64,000 nucleotides of DNA from Thermomonas sp. S9 (GCF_024704365.1 NZ_JAJDFY010000001.1:1035001-1099000); one strand, 5' to 3'. Numbered from the stretch's first letter, positions 33,555 to 43,963 are shown. The notes: generated from the sequence alone by a model not told the origin. Program-made: numbers and translations.

Positions 33555-36140
33555 ATGGCGGCGGTGGACGACGCCGGCTGGTCTTCCGCGGCCAAGGCCG
33601 TGCTGGCCCGCGCGGATGCCCGTCTGGCCCGCCGCTACGACGCCGGATTCCCCGCCGACCGCCTGGTGCTGCTGCGCGCGCGCGCGGTCGATGCGCAGGT
33701 ACGCGCGACTTGGCGGCGCTGCTTTGCGGATGATGCGCCGCTGGCGCTGCTGGCAGTCGGCGGCTATGGGCGCGGCGAGCTGTTCCCCTATTCCGACATC
33801 GACCTGCTGGTGCTGGCCGAGCCCGACGCGCAGCGCGCGCATGAGGCGGATATCGCGCGGTTCTTCGCGCTGCTGTGGGATGCCGGGCTGGAGGCCAGCC
33901 ATGCGGTGCGTTCACTGGCGCAGTGCACGCAAGCCGCGGCCGACCTGAGCGTGGTGACCGCATTGATGGAGGCGCGGCCGCTGCATGCCAATGCGGATGC
34001 CACCGTTGCACTGGCCGAGGCGATCGCGCCGGCGCGGGGTGTGGCCTGCGGATGCCTATTTCCAGGCCAAGCTCGAGGAGCTGAGGCAGCGTCATGCGCG
34101 CTTCGGCGATACCTCCGACAACCTCGAGCCGAACCTGAAGGACGGCCCGGGCGGCCTGCGCGACCTGCACATGCTGGGCTGGCTGGCCCGGCGCAGCTTC
34201 GGCGTGCATGCGCTGGACCGGCTGGTCGCGCTCGGCCGGCTGGGCTGGGACGAGGCGGCGGCGCTGGAGCGCGAGCGGCGCGCGCTGTGCCGGCTGCGCT
34301 ACGGTCTGCATCTGGTCGCCGGGCGTCGCGAGGAGCGGCTGCGCTTCGATTACCAGAAGCTGCTGGCCGAGCGGCTGGGCTACGTGGACGACGGCAAGGC
34401 GCTGGCGGTCGAGCAGATGATGCAGGGCTTCTACCGCAGCGCCGCGGTGGTGCGCCGGATCGGCGACCGCCTGTTGCAGCGCTTCGAGGAGCATTTCGCC
34501 GGGGTCGCGGTGCCGGAGCCGATCGATGCGCACTTCGAGCGTCGTGGCGGCTACCTGGCGACGCGCGTCCCGGGCTGGCTGGGCCAGGACCCGGCGCACG
34601 TGTTCGCCCTGTTCGCGGCCTGGGCGGCCGATCCGGCCCTGCGCGGGCTGCATTCGCAGGCGGCGCGCGAGCTGGCGCAGGAGTTGCCGCAGATCCCTGC
34701 CTACGAAGGGGCTTCGCCGTCGCTGCGCGCCGCGTTCATGGCCCTGCTGCGCGGCCCGCAGCCGGTGCGCACGCTGGAGCGGATGGCGCGCGCGGGTGTG
34801 CTCGGGCGCTGGATCCCGGCGTTCCAGCGGGTGTCCGGGCGCATGCAGTTCGACCTGTTCCACGTGTTCACCGTGGACCAGCACACGCTGGCGGTGCTGC
34901 GCAACCTGGAGGGTTTCGCCAGTGGCCGGCCGGATCCGCGCTTTTCCACCGCCCACCAGGTCTGGCCGTCGCTGCGCAAGCCCGAGCTGCTGCTGCTGGC
35001 CGGGCTGTTCCACGACATCGGCAAGGGCCGCGGCGGCGATCATTCCGAACTCGGTGCGGTGGATGCGCGCGCCTTCTGTGAAGCACACGGTCTGTCCGAG
35101 ATCGACACCGCGCTGGTGGAGTGGCTGGTGCGCAGGCATCTGCTGATGTCGGTGACCGCGCAGAAGCAGGACATTACCGACCCGGAGGTGATCCACCGTT
35201 TCGCCGTCGAGGTGGCGGATCGCCAGCGCCTGGATGCGCTGTACCTGTTGACCTGCGCCGACATCGCCGGCACCTCGCCCAAGCTCTGGAACAGCTGGAA
35301 GGACCGCTTGCTGGCCGACCTGCACGCGGCCACCCGGCTGGCGCTGCGGCGCGGGCTGGGGCAGCCGGTGGCGGTGGCGGAGCGGATCGCCGAGAACCGC
35401 GAGGCGGGCGCGCGCTGCTGCTGGCAGAGGGACACGACGAGGCGGTCATCCACGCGATGTTCGCGCGCATGCCGGAGGAAAACTTCCTGCGCAGCCGCGC
35501 CGACCAGATCGCCTGGCAGGCGAATGCGCTGCGCAGGGCCGCGCCCGGGCATCCGGTGGTGGCGGCGCGCGCGATGCCGGGCCGCGACGGCTGCGACGGA
35601 CTGGACGTGCTGGTACACATGCCCGACCGCGATGGCCTGTTCGCCGCGATCGTCATCACCCTCGACCGCCTGGGCATGAGCGTGCTGCAGGCGCGCGCGC
35701 TGGACGGCCCGGACGGCACCATCTTCGATACCTTCCACGTGCTGCCGGCGGAGCAGCGGCAGGCACCGGAGCCGGCCTTGCTGGAGCAGGCGCTGACGCG
35801 CGCGCTGGCCGGCGACCTCGGCCGTCTGCGTCCGGCGCGGCGTCGCCAGCCGCAGCATCTGCGCCATTTCCGGGTAAAACCTCAGCTGGACTTCACCGAC
35901 ATGGCGCAGGGCACCCGCATCGAATTGATCTGCACCGACCGCCCCGGGCTGCTGGCCGATGTCGCCCATGTCCTGCGCGAACATGGCCTGCGCGTGCACG
36001 ATGCGCGCATCGCCACCTTCGGCGAGCGCGCCGAGGACCTGCTGCTGGTCAGCGATGCCCACAATCACCCATTGCCGCCGGAGTGGCGTGATGCCCTGCG
36101 CGTCGCGCTGCTGGCCACCCTCGACGGAGACAAACGATGA
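33555..36140 (+). CDS. glnD: bifunctional uridylyltransferase/uridylyl-removing enzyme; two frameshifts as sequenced
   Basis: GlnD senses glutamine and modifies PII proteins. Domains in order are the nucleotidyltransferase (GGYGRGELFPYSDIDLLVL), the PII-uridylyltransferase helical part, the HD domain (GLFHDIGKGRGGDHSELG), and two C-terminal ACT domains (starting LDVLVHMPDRDGL and IELICTDRPGLL). The restored length is 861 aa. An extra G in a run near 34036-34039 splits the protein before VWPADAYFQAKLEEL, and a base is missing in a CG repeat near 35405-35414. The ATG of dapD overlaps the stop by four bases. Confidence 0.94.
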
Positions 36141-36986
36141 GCCTGCCCGATACCGGCGCCCTGCACGCCATCCTCGACGACGCCTGGGAGCGGCGCGCCG
36201 GGCTGAGCGCCGACGAGATCGCCGCGCGTGTGCGCCCGGCGGTGGAGCAGGCCATCGCCGGCCTGGAGCGCGGCCAGCTGCGCGTGGCCGAGCCGGACGG
36301 CAGCGGCGGCTGGCGGGTCAACGAGTGGCTGAAGAAAGCGGTGCTGCTGTACTTCCGCACCCAGGACATGGCGGTGATCGACGCCATGCCCGCGCCGTTC
36401 TGGGACAAGGTGCCGGCGCGCTTCGCCGGTTTCGATGCGGCCGCGTTCCGCCAGCTGGGCGCGCGCGTGGTGCCGGGCGCGGTGGTGCGCGCGGGCAGCT
36501 CATATCGGCCGTGACGTAGTGCTGATGCCGAGTTTCGTCAACATCGGTGCCTACGTGGGCGAGGGGACGATGGTGGACACCTGGGCCACGGTCGGCAGCT
36601 GCGCGCAGATCGGCCAGGGCTGCCACCCTGTCCGGCGGGGGTGGGCATCGGCGGTGTGCTGGAACCGCTGCAGGCCAGCCCCACCATCATCGAGGACCAC
36701 TGCTTCATCGGTGCGCGCTCCGAGGTGGTGGAGGGCGTCGTGGTCGGCCACCACAGCGTGATCGGCATGGGCGTGTTCCTCGGCCAGAGCACGCGCATCT
36801 ACAACCGCATGACCGGCGAAATCAGCCTACGGCCGCGTGCCGCCCTGCAGCGTGGTGGTCTCCGGCGCGCTGCCGGCGGCGGACGGCAGCCATTCGCTGT
36901 ACTGCGCGGTGATCGTCAAGCAGGTCGATGAAAAGACCCGCAGCAAGACCAGCGTGAATGAATTGCTGCGCGGGCTGGCGGATTGA
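36137..36986 (+). CDS. dapD: tetrahydrodipicolinate N-succinyltransferase; four inserted bases as sequenced
   Basis: This enzyme of the succinylase branch of lysine and diaminopimelate synthesis is a left-handed beta-helix protein. The core [31 protein letters not shown] and [13 protein letters not shown] is typical. The restored length is 281 aa. Inserted bases lie at 36500 (CAGCTCAT), at 36624-36626 (CACCCTG), at 36635-36639 (GGGGG) and at 36826/36827 (CAGCCTAC). All are insertions, and two lie in CAGCYA hexamers. It is coupled to glnD by ATGA. Together with dapE downstream it forms the dap cluster. Confidence 0.92.
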
Positions 36987-37067
36987 GGCCGTGACCGTCG
37001 GCAGTGGCCGCCGCAGCCGGGCTGTGGCATACCGGCCGCCAGCATCCGCGGATCGAGGGGAATGGCA

Positions 37068-38964
37068 ATGAAGAAGACGACCTTGCTCACGCTGGCCCTG
37101 ACCGCTGCGGTCGCGGTGGCCGCGGCCCACGCCGGGCAAGATCTCGCGCGCTATGGCGACGATGGGCTGCGTGCGGAGTTGGCCGACATCGCGGATGCCG
37201 ACATCGCCGTGCTGGTGCCGATGCGCGACGGCGTCGGGCTGTCCACCAATATCTGGCGGCCGAAGGGCGCCACCGGTCCGCTGCCCACCATCCTGTGGAA
37301 GACGCCGTACAACGAGCACGTGCCGCGCGGCAGCACCGCCCGCTTCGCGGTGGAGGCGGTGCGCAACGGTTATGCCTTCATCGTGCAGAACGAGCGCGGC
37401 CGCTACTTCAGCTTCAGGGCAAGTACGAGATCCTCGGCTACCCGCAGACCGACGGCTACGACATGCTCAGCTGGATTGCCAGGCAACCCTGGTCGAACGG
37501 CAAGGTCGGCACGCTGGGCTGCTCGTCGTCGGCCGAATGGCAGCTGGCGCTGGCGGCGATGAACCACCCGGCGCACGCGGCGATGGTGCCGATGGCGGCG
37601 GGCGCGGGCATCGGCAAGGTCGGCCCGTTCTGGGAGCAGGGCAACTTCTACACCGGCGGCGTGCCGCGCACCCTGTTCGCGGTGTGGATGTACGGCGTGG
37701 ACAACCCGCTGCGCGCGCAGATCCCGGATTCCGTCACCGGCCCGCTGCGCGCGCGTATCGCCCAGGTACAACGACCTCGATGCGAAAAAGCCCGAGGTGG
37801 ACTGGAAGAGGCACATCTGGCACCTGCCATACGCCAGCCTGCTGGCCTCGCTGGGCGAGCCGCCGGGCACGTTCGAGCAGCAGGTCGCGCGCACCCCGGG
37901 CGATCCGGCCTGGAAGCGCGGCGGCCTGTACGACGATTCGATGGGTTGGGGCGTGCCGGCGCTGTGGTTCAACAGCTGGTACGACGTGTCGATCGGCCCG
38001 AACATGGCGCTCTTCAACCACGCGCGCAGCGTCAACAGCGATCCTGAGGCCAGCGCCCACCAGTACGTGGTGGTGGGGCCGAACCCGCACTGCCAGTTCG
38101 CGCGCCTGGGCAAGGATTACAAGCTGGGCGACCGCGCGATGGGCGACGCCAGCTTCCCGGTGGACCAGCAGATCTGGGCCTTCTTCGACCGCTGGCTGAA
38201 GAACCAGCCCAAGGCCTTCCCGGACAGCACGCCACACGTGCGCTACTTCACCATGGGCGCCAACCGCTGGCAGTCCGGTGCGCAGTGGCCGCCGAAGGCG
38301 GCGCAGCCGGTGCGCATGTACCTGCGCTCGAACGGGTGCGCCAATTCGCTGGATGGCGACGGCGTGCTGAGCTTCGAGGCCCCGCGCGGCGCGGAGCCGG
38401 CCGACCGCTACCGCTACGACCCGGCCAACCCGGTGCCCACCATCGGCGGCGGCGACTGCTGCAACGGCGGGCTGGTGGTGCCCGGCGCGTTCGACCAGCG
38501 CCCGGTGGAGGCGCGCAATGACGTACTGGTGTACACCAGCGCGCCGCTGGAGCAGCCTATGGAAGTGACCGGCTTCGTGCAGCCGGTGCTGCACGTGGCC
38601 TCCAGCGCCAAGGACACCGATTTCGCGGTGAAGCTGGTGGACGTGGCGCCCGACGGCACCGCCTGGATCATCGGCGACACCATCCTGCGCGCGCGCTACC
38701 GCGACGGCTACCTCGAGCCGGAGCCGATGCAGCCCGGCCAGGTGTACGCGCTCAGGCCGACCCCGATCACCACCTCGATCCAGTTCGGCAAGGGCCACCG
38801 CATCCGGGTGGAAATCACCAGCTCCAACTTCCCCAAGTTCGCGCGCAACCTCAATACCGGCGGGCCGAACGAGACCGAGAGTACGATGCTGGTGGCGGAC
38901 AACGCGGTGCATCATTCTGCCGCTGCGCCCAGCCTACCTCGAACTGCCGGTGGTGAGGCACTGA
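37068..38964 (+). CDS. CocE/NonD family hydrolase (X-Pro dipeptidyl-peptidase-like), secreted; three frameshifts as sequenced
   Basis: This is a large alpha/beta-hydrolase with a signal peptide ending at AAAHA-G and about 631 aa when restored. The nucleophile region is LGCSSSAEWQLALAA. The galactose-binding-like C-terminal beta domain (PMEVTGFVQPVLHVASSAKD) is typical of the X-Pro dipeptidyl-peptidase C domain. Substrates of the family range from peptides to esters, so a specific role cannot be given. The ATG at 37068 is preferred because a GAGGGG ribosome site precedes it. Lesions lie near 37411-37419, at 37766 (CAGGTAC) and at 38933/38934 (CAGCCTAC). It sits between dapD and the ArsC-like gene but need not belong to lysine synthesis. 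Confidence 0.85.
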
Positions 38965-38965
38965 C

Positions 38966-39325
38966 ATGGCCGCGACCCTGTACGGACTGAGGACCTGCGA
39001 CACCTGCAAGAAGGCGCTCAACTGGCTGAAGCGCTTCGACGTGCCGCACGCGTTCGTGGACTACCGCGAGCAGCCGCAGCCGCCGGAGACCCTGCTGGCA
39101 TGGCGGGATGCGGTGGGCGGCTGGGATGCGCTCGTCAACAAGTCCTCCACCACCTGGCGCCAGCTGCCTGCCCACCGCAAGGCGCCGGGCAGCGACGCCG
39201 AATGGAAGCTGCTGCTGCGCGAATACCCGCAGCTGGTCCGGCGGCCGCTGGTGGTGCTGGACGACGGCACCATCGCGCAGGGTTTTTCCGACAACGGCTT
39301 CAAGAAGCTGTTCGGGGTCGGCTGA
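38966..39325 (+). CDS. ArsC/Spx family thioredoxin-like reductase (YffB type)
   Basis: This small 119-aa thioredoxin-fold protein has the redox motif TCDTCKKA at the N-terminus, KSSTTWR in the middle and the ArsC-type end LVVLDDGTIAQGFSDNGFKKLFG. In Escherichia coli a relative (yffB) also lies directly before dapE. The function is unproven; glutathione-dependent thiol reduction has been suggested for the family. It is intact and its stop overlaps the next ATG (TGATG). Confidence 0.9.
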   Translation: MAATLYGLRTCDTCKKALNWLKRFDVPHAFVDYREQPQPPETLLAWRDAVGGWDALVNKSSTTWRQLPAHRKAPGSDAEWKLLLREYPQLVRRPLVVLDDGTIAQGFSDNGFKKLFGVG

Positions 39326-39567
39326 TGGAGGCGCTGCGCATGCTCGCGGCGGGGATGTTGGGCGCCTGTGCGGGCCCAGTGGTGGGCTTTTCCCTGGCCC
39401 TGACCGGCGGCGAATGGCTGTTCGGCTGGCATGACAACATCGGCCCGGAGCTGCGGGTCGCCTTTTTCGGGGCGTTGATTGGCGCCGTGCTCGCGGCGGG
39501 TTGGCAACAGGCCCGCAACGAGAAGCGGCGTGAGCGCCCGGTGGCGGATGGAAGGCACCATGAGTGA
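39325..39567 (+). CDS. small membrane protein upstream of dapE
   Basis: This 80-aa product has two hydrophobic helices ([20 protein letters not shown] and a second around [15 protein letters not shown]) and a charged C-terminal tail. It is translationally coupled on both sides: its ATG overlaps the preceding stop, and its end overlaps the dapE start by eight bases. I do not recognise a family. The tight overlap supports a real gene. Confidence 0.6.
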   Translation: MEALRMLAAGMLGACAGPVVGFSLALTGGEWLFGWHDNIGPELRVAFFGALIGAVLAAGWQQARNEKRRERPVADGRHHE

Positions 39568-40691
39568 CGTTCTCGCACTGACCTGCGACCTCATCGCCCG
39601 GCCGTCGGTGACGCCGGAGGATGCCGGCTGCCAGGCATTGATCGCGCAGCGCCTGCAGGCCGCAGGCTTCGCCGTCGAACACCTGCGCTTCGGGGCGGTG
39701 GACAACCTCTGGGCCAGCCACGGCCGCGGCGGGCCGGTGCTGTTGCTCCTGGGCCACACCGACGTGGTGCCGCCCGGCCCGCGCGCGACCTGGGCCAGCG
39801 ACCCGTTCGTGCCCGAAGTGCGCGACGGCCTGCTGTACGGGCGCGGCGCCGCCGACATGAAGGGCAGCGTGGCGGCGTTCGTGGTGGCGCTGGAGCGCTT
39901 CGTCGCCGCGCATCCGGCGCATCCGGGCACGGTGGCGCTGCTGTTGACCTCGGATGAAGAAGGCGAGGCCATCGACGGCGTTCGCAGGGTCGCGCAGGTG
40001 CTGCGCGCGCGCGGCCAGCGCATCGACTGGTGCATCACCGGTGAGCCTTCGTCGAAGGGAACGCTGGGCGACCTGCTGCGCGTCGGCCGGCGCGGCACGC
40101 TCTCGGCCACGCTGACCGTGCGCGGCATCCAGGGCCACGTGGCCTATCCGGAGAAGGCGCGCAACCCGATCCACCAGGCGCTGCCGGCGCTGGCGGAACT
40201 GGCCGCCCGGCGCTGGGACGACGGCTATGAATCGTTCCCGCCGACCAGCCTGCAGATCAGCAACGTGCATGCCGGCACCGGCGCCAACAACGTGATCCCG
40301 GGCGAGCTTTCGGCGCTGTTCAACCTGCGCTACAACCCGCGCTGGCGGGCGGAGCAGCTGGAAGCCGAGTGCGAGGCCGTGCTGCGCGCGCACGGGCTGG
40401 ACTATGCCCTCCACTGGCACCGTGGCGGTGAGCCGTTCCATACCCCGGAAGGCCGCCTGCGCGAGATCGCGCGCGCGGTGCTCGCCGGGTTCGCCGGCCA
40501 CCCGCCGGAGGAGAGCACCGGCGGCGGTACTTCGGACGCGCGCTTCATCGCCCCGCTGGGCGCGCAGTGCATCGAAATCGGCCCGGTCAACGCCAGCATT
40601 CACAAGGTGGACGAGCACGTGCGGGTTGCCGACCTCGAGCCGCCTGCCCGCGCTGTACGAGGCGCTGATGGAGCGGTTGCTGGGCAGTTGA
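39560..40691 (+). CDS. dapE: succinyl-diaminopimelate desuccinylase; frameshifted near the end
   Basis: This M20 family metallo-hydrolase frees L,L-diaminopimelate in lysine and peptidoglycan synthesis. Metal motifs are [21 protein letters not shown] and TSDEEGEA, and the C-terminal [11 protein letters not shown] is typical of DapE. An extra C at 40640/40641 (CTCGAGCCGCC, restored CTCGAGCGCC) diverts the last 17 residues. Restored, the protein ends [15 protein letters not shown] at 376 aa. The same ten-base context is hit in rseP. Confidence 0.94.
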
Positions 40692-40723
40692 TTCGCCGCA
40701 TGCGCGCATCGCGGCACCTCCGC

Positions 40724-40753
40724 TTGCGCCGCCGCGACGCCGCGTGCCATAGT
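40724..40753 (+). promoter_or_regulatory. candidate promoter for the asnB leader transcript
   Basis: TTGCGC (40724-40729) and CATAGT (40748-40753) are separated by 18 bases and resemble sigma-70 -35 and -10 boxes. The predicted start of transcription would fall at or next to the ATG of the leader peptide at 40760, giving a leaderless message. No ribosome-binding site is seen before that ATG, which fits. Confidence 0.4.
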
Positions 40754-40759
40754 CGGCCC

Positions 40760-40849
40760 ATGCGCTTCACCCCCGCCACCAACGCCAATAATCGCAACCG
40801 CAACAATCTCGGCACGAACCATCGTGCGCGGCTGCGGGCCCGCGCATAG
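40760..40849 (+). CDS. asparagine-rich leader peptide, 29 aa (predicted attenuator peptide for asnB)
   Basis: This is a 29-codon open frame ATG to TAG. Seven codons are asparagine (codons 8, 10, 11, 13, 15, 16 and 20), clustered as NANNRNRNN plus one more, while the protein-wide average is only a few percent. The end is arginine- and alanine-rich. It lies 69 bases after dapE, points toward asnB, and is followed by a terminator hairpin directly before that gene. This is the classical layout of ribosome-mediated attenuation, with asparagine as the sensed amino acid. Function is inferred from architecture only. Confidence 0.75.
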   Translation: MRFTPATNANNRNRNNLGTNHRARLRARA

Positions 40850-40906
40850 GCGAAGCAAGAGCAAGCCGGAATCACCCAAAGCCCGCATCGAGAGATGCGG
40901 GCTTTT
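40825..40906 (+). promoter_or_regulatory. asnB attenuator: pause hairpin, antiterminator and intrinsic terminator
   Basis: The terminator is a 12-bp stem (40878-40889 with 40894-40905) with a GAGA tetraloop and a T run at 40903-40906. Upstream, TGCGCGG (40825-40831) can pair with CCGCGCA (40840-40846), leaving TGCGGGC (40833-40839) in the loop. TGCGGGC is complementary to the terminator 5' arm GCCCGCA (40881-40887) and so can act as antiterminator. A ribosome stalled on the last Asn codon (40817-40819) would cover 40825-40831, freeing the antiterminator. Smooth translation would let the terminator form. Confidence 0.75.
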
Positions 40907-40949
40907 CGTTGCACGCCTGCCCACCACCCCACGACAAGGACCTCCCCCC

Positions 40950-42653
40950 ATGTGCGCCATCTTCGGGATCTTCGGGCTGCAGCCCGGTGACGACCTCCAC
41001 GCCCTGCGGCGCGAAGCGCTCGACCGCTCGCGCCGCCAGCGCCACCGCGGGCCAGACTGGAATGGCGTCCATGTCGACGACGCGGCCATCCTCGTGCACG
41101 AGCGCCTGGCCATCGTCGATCCGGCCGGAGGCGCCCAGCCGCTGCTGTCGGCCGATGGCGTGCTTGTGCTGGCGGTCAACGGCGAGATCTACAACCACGT
41201 CGTGCTGAAGGACGCGCTGCGCGAGCCGTATGCATTCCAGACCGCCTCCGATTGCGAGGTGATCAACGCGCTGTACCGCGAGGACGACCCGGCGGCGTTC
41301 CTGAATCGCCTCAACGGCATCTTCGCGTTCGCGCTGTGGGACCGCGCGAACGGGCGCGCCCTCATCGCCCGCGACCCCATCGGAGTCGTACCGCTGTACT
41401 GGGGCCACGACGCGGAAGGCCGCCTGCGCGTGGCGTCGGAGATGAAGGCGCTGGTGGACGATTGCGCCGACGTGGCGGCGTTTCCGCCCGGCCACTGGTA
41501 TGACGGCGCGACCGGCGAACTGGTGAAGTACTACGCGCCGGCATGGCGTCACTACGAGGCGGTGGAAGGCGTGGATGTGCCGCTGGCGGAACTGCGCGCG
41601 GCGTTCGAGGCCGCGGTGCGGCGGCAGCTGATGACCGACGTGCCCTACGGAGTGCTGCTGTCCGGCGGGCTGGATTCCTCGCTGGTGGCGGCGGTGGCCG
41701 CACGCTACGCACGCCACCGCATCGAGGACGGCGACCGGTCCGAGGCGTGGTGGCCGCGTCTGCACAGCTTCGCGATCGGGCTGAAGGGTTCGCCGGACCT
41801 TGCGGCCGCCGAGGTCGCCGCGCGCGCACTGGGCACCGTGCATCACGGCTTCGAATACACCTTCGAGGAGGGCCTGGACGCGGTGCCGGAGGTGATCCGC
41901 CACGTCGAGACCTACGACGTCACCACCATCCGCGCGTCCACCCCGATGTTCCTGCTGGCGCGCCGGATCAAGGCAATGGGGGTGAAGATGGTGCTGTCGG
42001 GCGAGGGCAGCGACGAGCTGTTCGGCGGCTACCTCTACTTCCACAAGGCGCCGGATGCGCGCGCCTTCCACGATGAGCTGGTGCGCAAGCTGGAGGCCTT
42101 ACACCAGTTCGACTGCCTGCGTGCGAACAAAGCGATGATGGCCTGGGGCGTGGAAGCGCGGGTGCCGTTCCTGGACGTCGAGTTCATCGAGGTGGCGATG
42201 CGCATGGACGCCGCGTTCAAGATGGTGCGCAAGGGCGATCCCGGGCCGCAGCGGATGGAGAAGGGCGTGCTGCGCGCTGCGTTCGCCGGGTATCTGCCGG
42301 ACGAGATCCTGTGGCGACAGAAGGAGCAGTTCAGCGACGGCGTGGGCTACGGCTGGATCGACGGCCTCAAGGCGCATGCCGAGGCGCAGGTCTCCAACCG
42401 CGTGCTGGCGGCCGCGACCGCGCGCTTCCCGGTCAATCCGCCGCAGGGCAAGGAGGCGTACTGGTACCGCCACCTGTTCGAGCAGTTCTTCCCCGGGCAG
42501 ACGGCGGCGCAGACGGTGCCGGGTGGGAAATCGATCGCCTGTTCCTCGCCGGCGGCGATCGCCTGGGATGCCGCGTTCGCGGCGATGGCCGATCCGTCCG
42601 GGCGCGCGGTGGCGGGCGTGCACCACGCTGCGCCGCCCGTCGCCACGCGCTGA
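40950..42653 (+). CDS. asnB: asparagine synthase (glutamine-hydrolysing)
   Basis: This 567-aa class B enzyme makes asparagine from aspartate, ATP and glutamine. The N-terminal MCAIFGIFG exposes Cys1 after methionine removal and forms the glutaminase site, with RGPD and VNGEIYNH. The synthetase domain carries the pyrophosphate loop LLSGGLDSS and SGEGSDELFGGY. The length is close to E. coli AsnB. It is intact. It follows the asparagine-rich leader and terminator, so expression probably rises when charged tRNA-Asn is low. It converges end to end with the response-regulator gene. Confidence 0.97.
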   Translation: MCAIFGIFGLQPGDDLHALRREALDRSRRQRHRGPDWNGVHVDDAAILVHERLAIVDPAGGAQPLLSADGVLVLAVNGEIYNHVVLKDALREPYAFQTASDCEVINALYREDDPAAFLNRLNGIFAFALWDRANGRALIARDPIGVVPLYWGHDAEGRLRVASEMKALVDDCADVAAFPPGHWYDGATGELVKYYAPAWRHYEAVEGVDVPLAELRAAFEAAVRRQLMTDVPYGVLLSGGLDSSLVAAVAARYARHRIEDGDRSEAWWPRLHSFAIGLKGSPDLAAAEVAARALGTVHHGFEYTFEEGLDAVPEVIRHVETYDVTTIRASTPMFLLARRIKAMGVKMVLSGEGSDELFGGYLYFHKAPDARAFHDELVRKLEALHQFDCLRANKAMMAWGVEARVPFLDVEFIEVAMRMDAAFKMVRKGDPGPQRMEKGVLRAAFAGYLPDEILWRQKEQFSDGVGYGWIDGLKAHAEAQVSNRVLAAATARFPVNPPQGKEAYWYRHLFEQFFPGQTAAQTVPGGKSIACSSPAAIAWDAAFAAMADPSGRAVAGVHHAAPPVATR

Positions 42654-42654
42654 C

Positions 42655-43963
42655 TCAGCGCGGCTCCAAGCCGCGCAGCTGGTTGCGTCCGCCGGCCTTG
42701 GCCAGGTACAGGTGGCGGTCGGCTTCGCCGAGCAGCTTGTGCAGGTTGGGGCATTGCGCATCGCGCTGGCAGGCGCCGATGCTGATGGTGATGCGCAGCG
42801 GGCGGCCGTCGATGTCGAGTTCGATCGCCTGCACCGCCTCGCGCAGGGCCTCCAGGTGGCGCGCCGCAGCCTCGCGGTCGAGGCCATGGATCAGCATGCA
42901 GAACTCCTCACCGCCGAAGCGCCCGCTGAAATCGTTGGCGCGGGTGTGCTGCTGCAGCACCTGCGCCATCGCGCGCAGGGCCTGGTCGCCGGCCTCGTGG
43001 CCGTAGCTGTCGTTGACGTGCTTGAAATGGTCGATGTCGATCATCGCCACCGTCACCGCGTCCGCCGACGGCTGCGCCAGCAGGCGCTCGCTGTGCTCGA
43101 GGAAGCTGCGGCGGTTGGGCAGGCCGGTCAGGAAGTCGCGGGTGGCCAGGTCCTGCAGGGTGCCGATCAGCTCCAGCTGGTCGATGTTCTGCGAGACCCG
43201 GCAGAAGAATTCCTCGCGCGAGAAGGGTTTGTGCAGGACGTCGTTGGCGCCGCCCTTCAGGAAGCGCGGGATCAGCGAGGCATCGGTGCTGCCGGATACG
43301 CCGATCACCGCCATGCGGTCGCGCGCGCGCAGCTGGCGCAGGCGGCGGGTCAGCTCGATGCCGTCCATCATCGGCATCTCCTGGTCCACGATGCACAGGC
43401 GGATGCCGGGGTCGGCCTCGACCGCGCGCAGGGCAGAGCTGCCGTCGGCCACGTGCGCCACCTGGTAGCCCTGCGCCGCCAGCAGCGAGGCGATGAACGA
43501 GCGCGACGCCAGCGAGTCGTCCACCACCAGCGCGCCGATCCGGCGGTTGCGTTCCAGCCGGCGCACCAGCTCACACCAGGTAGTCCAGGCTGTCCGGCGT
43601 GCTTTTCAGCACATAGTCGATGATCTGCTGCTGCAGGGCGCGCTGGCGCAGTTCCTCGTCGTACACGCCGCTGACCACGATGGTGGGCAGGCCACGGACG
43701 GCGAAGAACTCCAGGATCTGGTCGCGGTCGCCGTCGGCCAGCACCATCCCGGTCAGCGCCAGGAACCAGTCGTCCCGGGCGTCCAGCAGGCGGGCGGCAT
43801 CGGCCAGGGTGGCCGCCACCTCCACCGGCAGCTCCAGCTGCTGCTCGATCGCCGCGCGCAGCATCGAGGTGTAGGCCCGGGAGTTCTCCACCACCAGCAC
43901 GCGCTGGGGCAGGGGCGGGTGCGCATGCCCGGCAGGCGGCAGGGCGGTGGCGGTCGGCATCAA
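42655..43963 (-). CDS. REC-REC-GGDEF response regulator diguanylate cyclase; frameshifted as sequenced
   Basis: This two-receiver GGDEF protein has 435 aa when restored. Receiver 1 (about residues 20-125) has LVVENSRAY and KST but lacks an acceptor aspartate: the position reads ALTGMVLADG. Receiver 2 (about 145-260) is complete, with VVDDS, CIVDQEMP and HKPFS. The GGDEF domain has RFGGEEF and MIDIDHFKHVNDSYGH, so it is probably active. The frame breaks at 43571, where CAGCTCACACC probably stands for CAGCCACACC (TGG CTG on the coding strand). As sequenced there are two open frames, 43571-43963 and a GTG-started 42655-43566. Confidence 0.88.
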
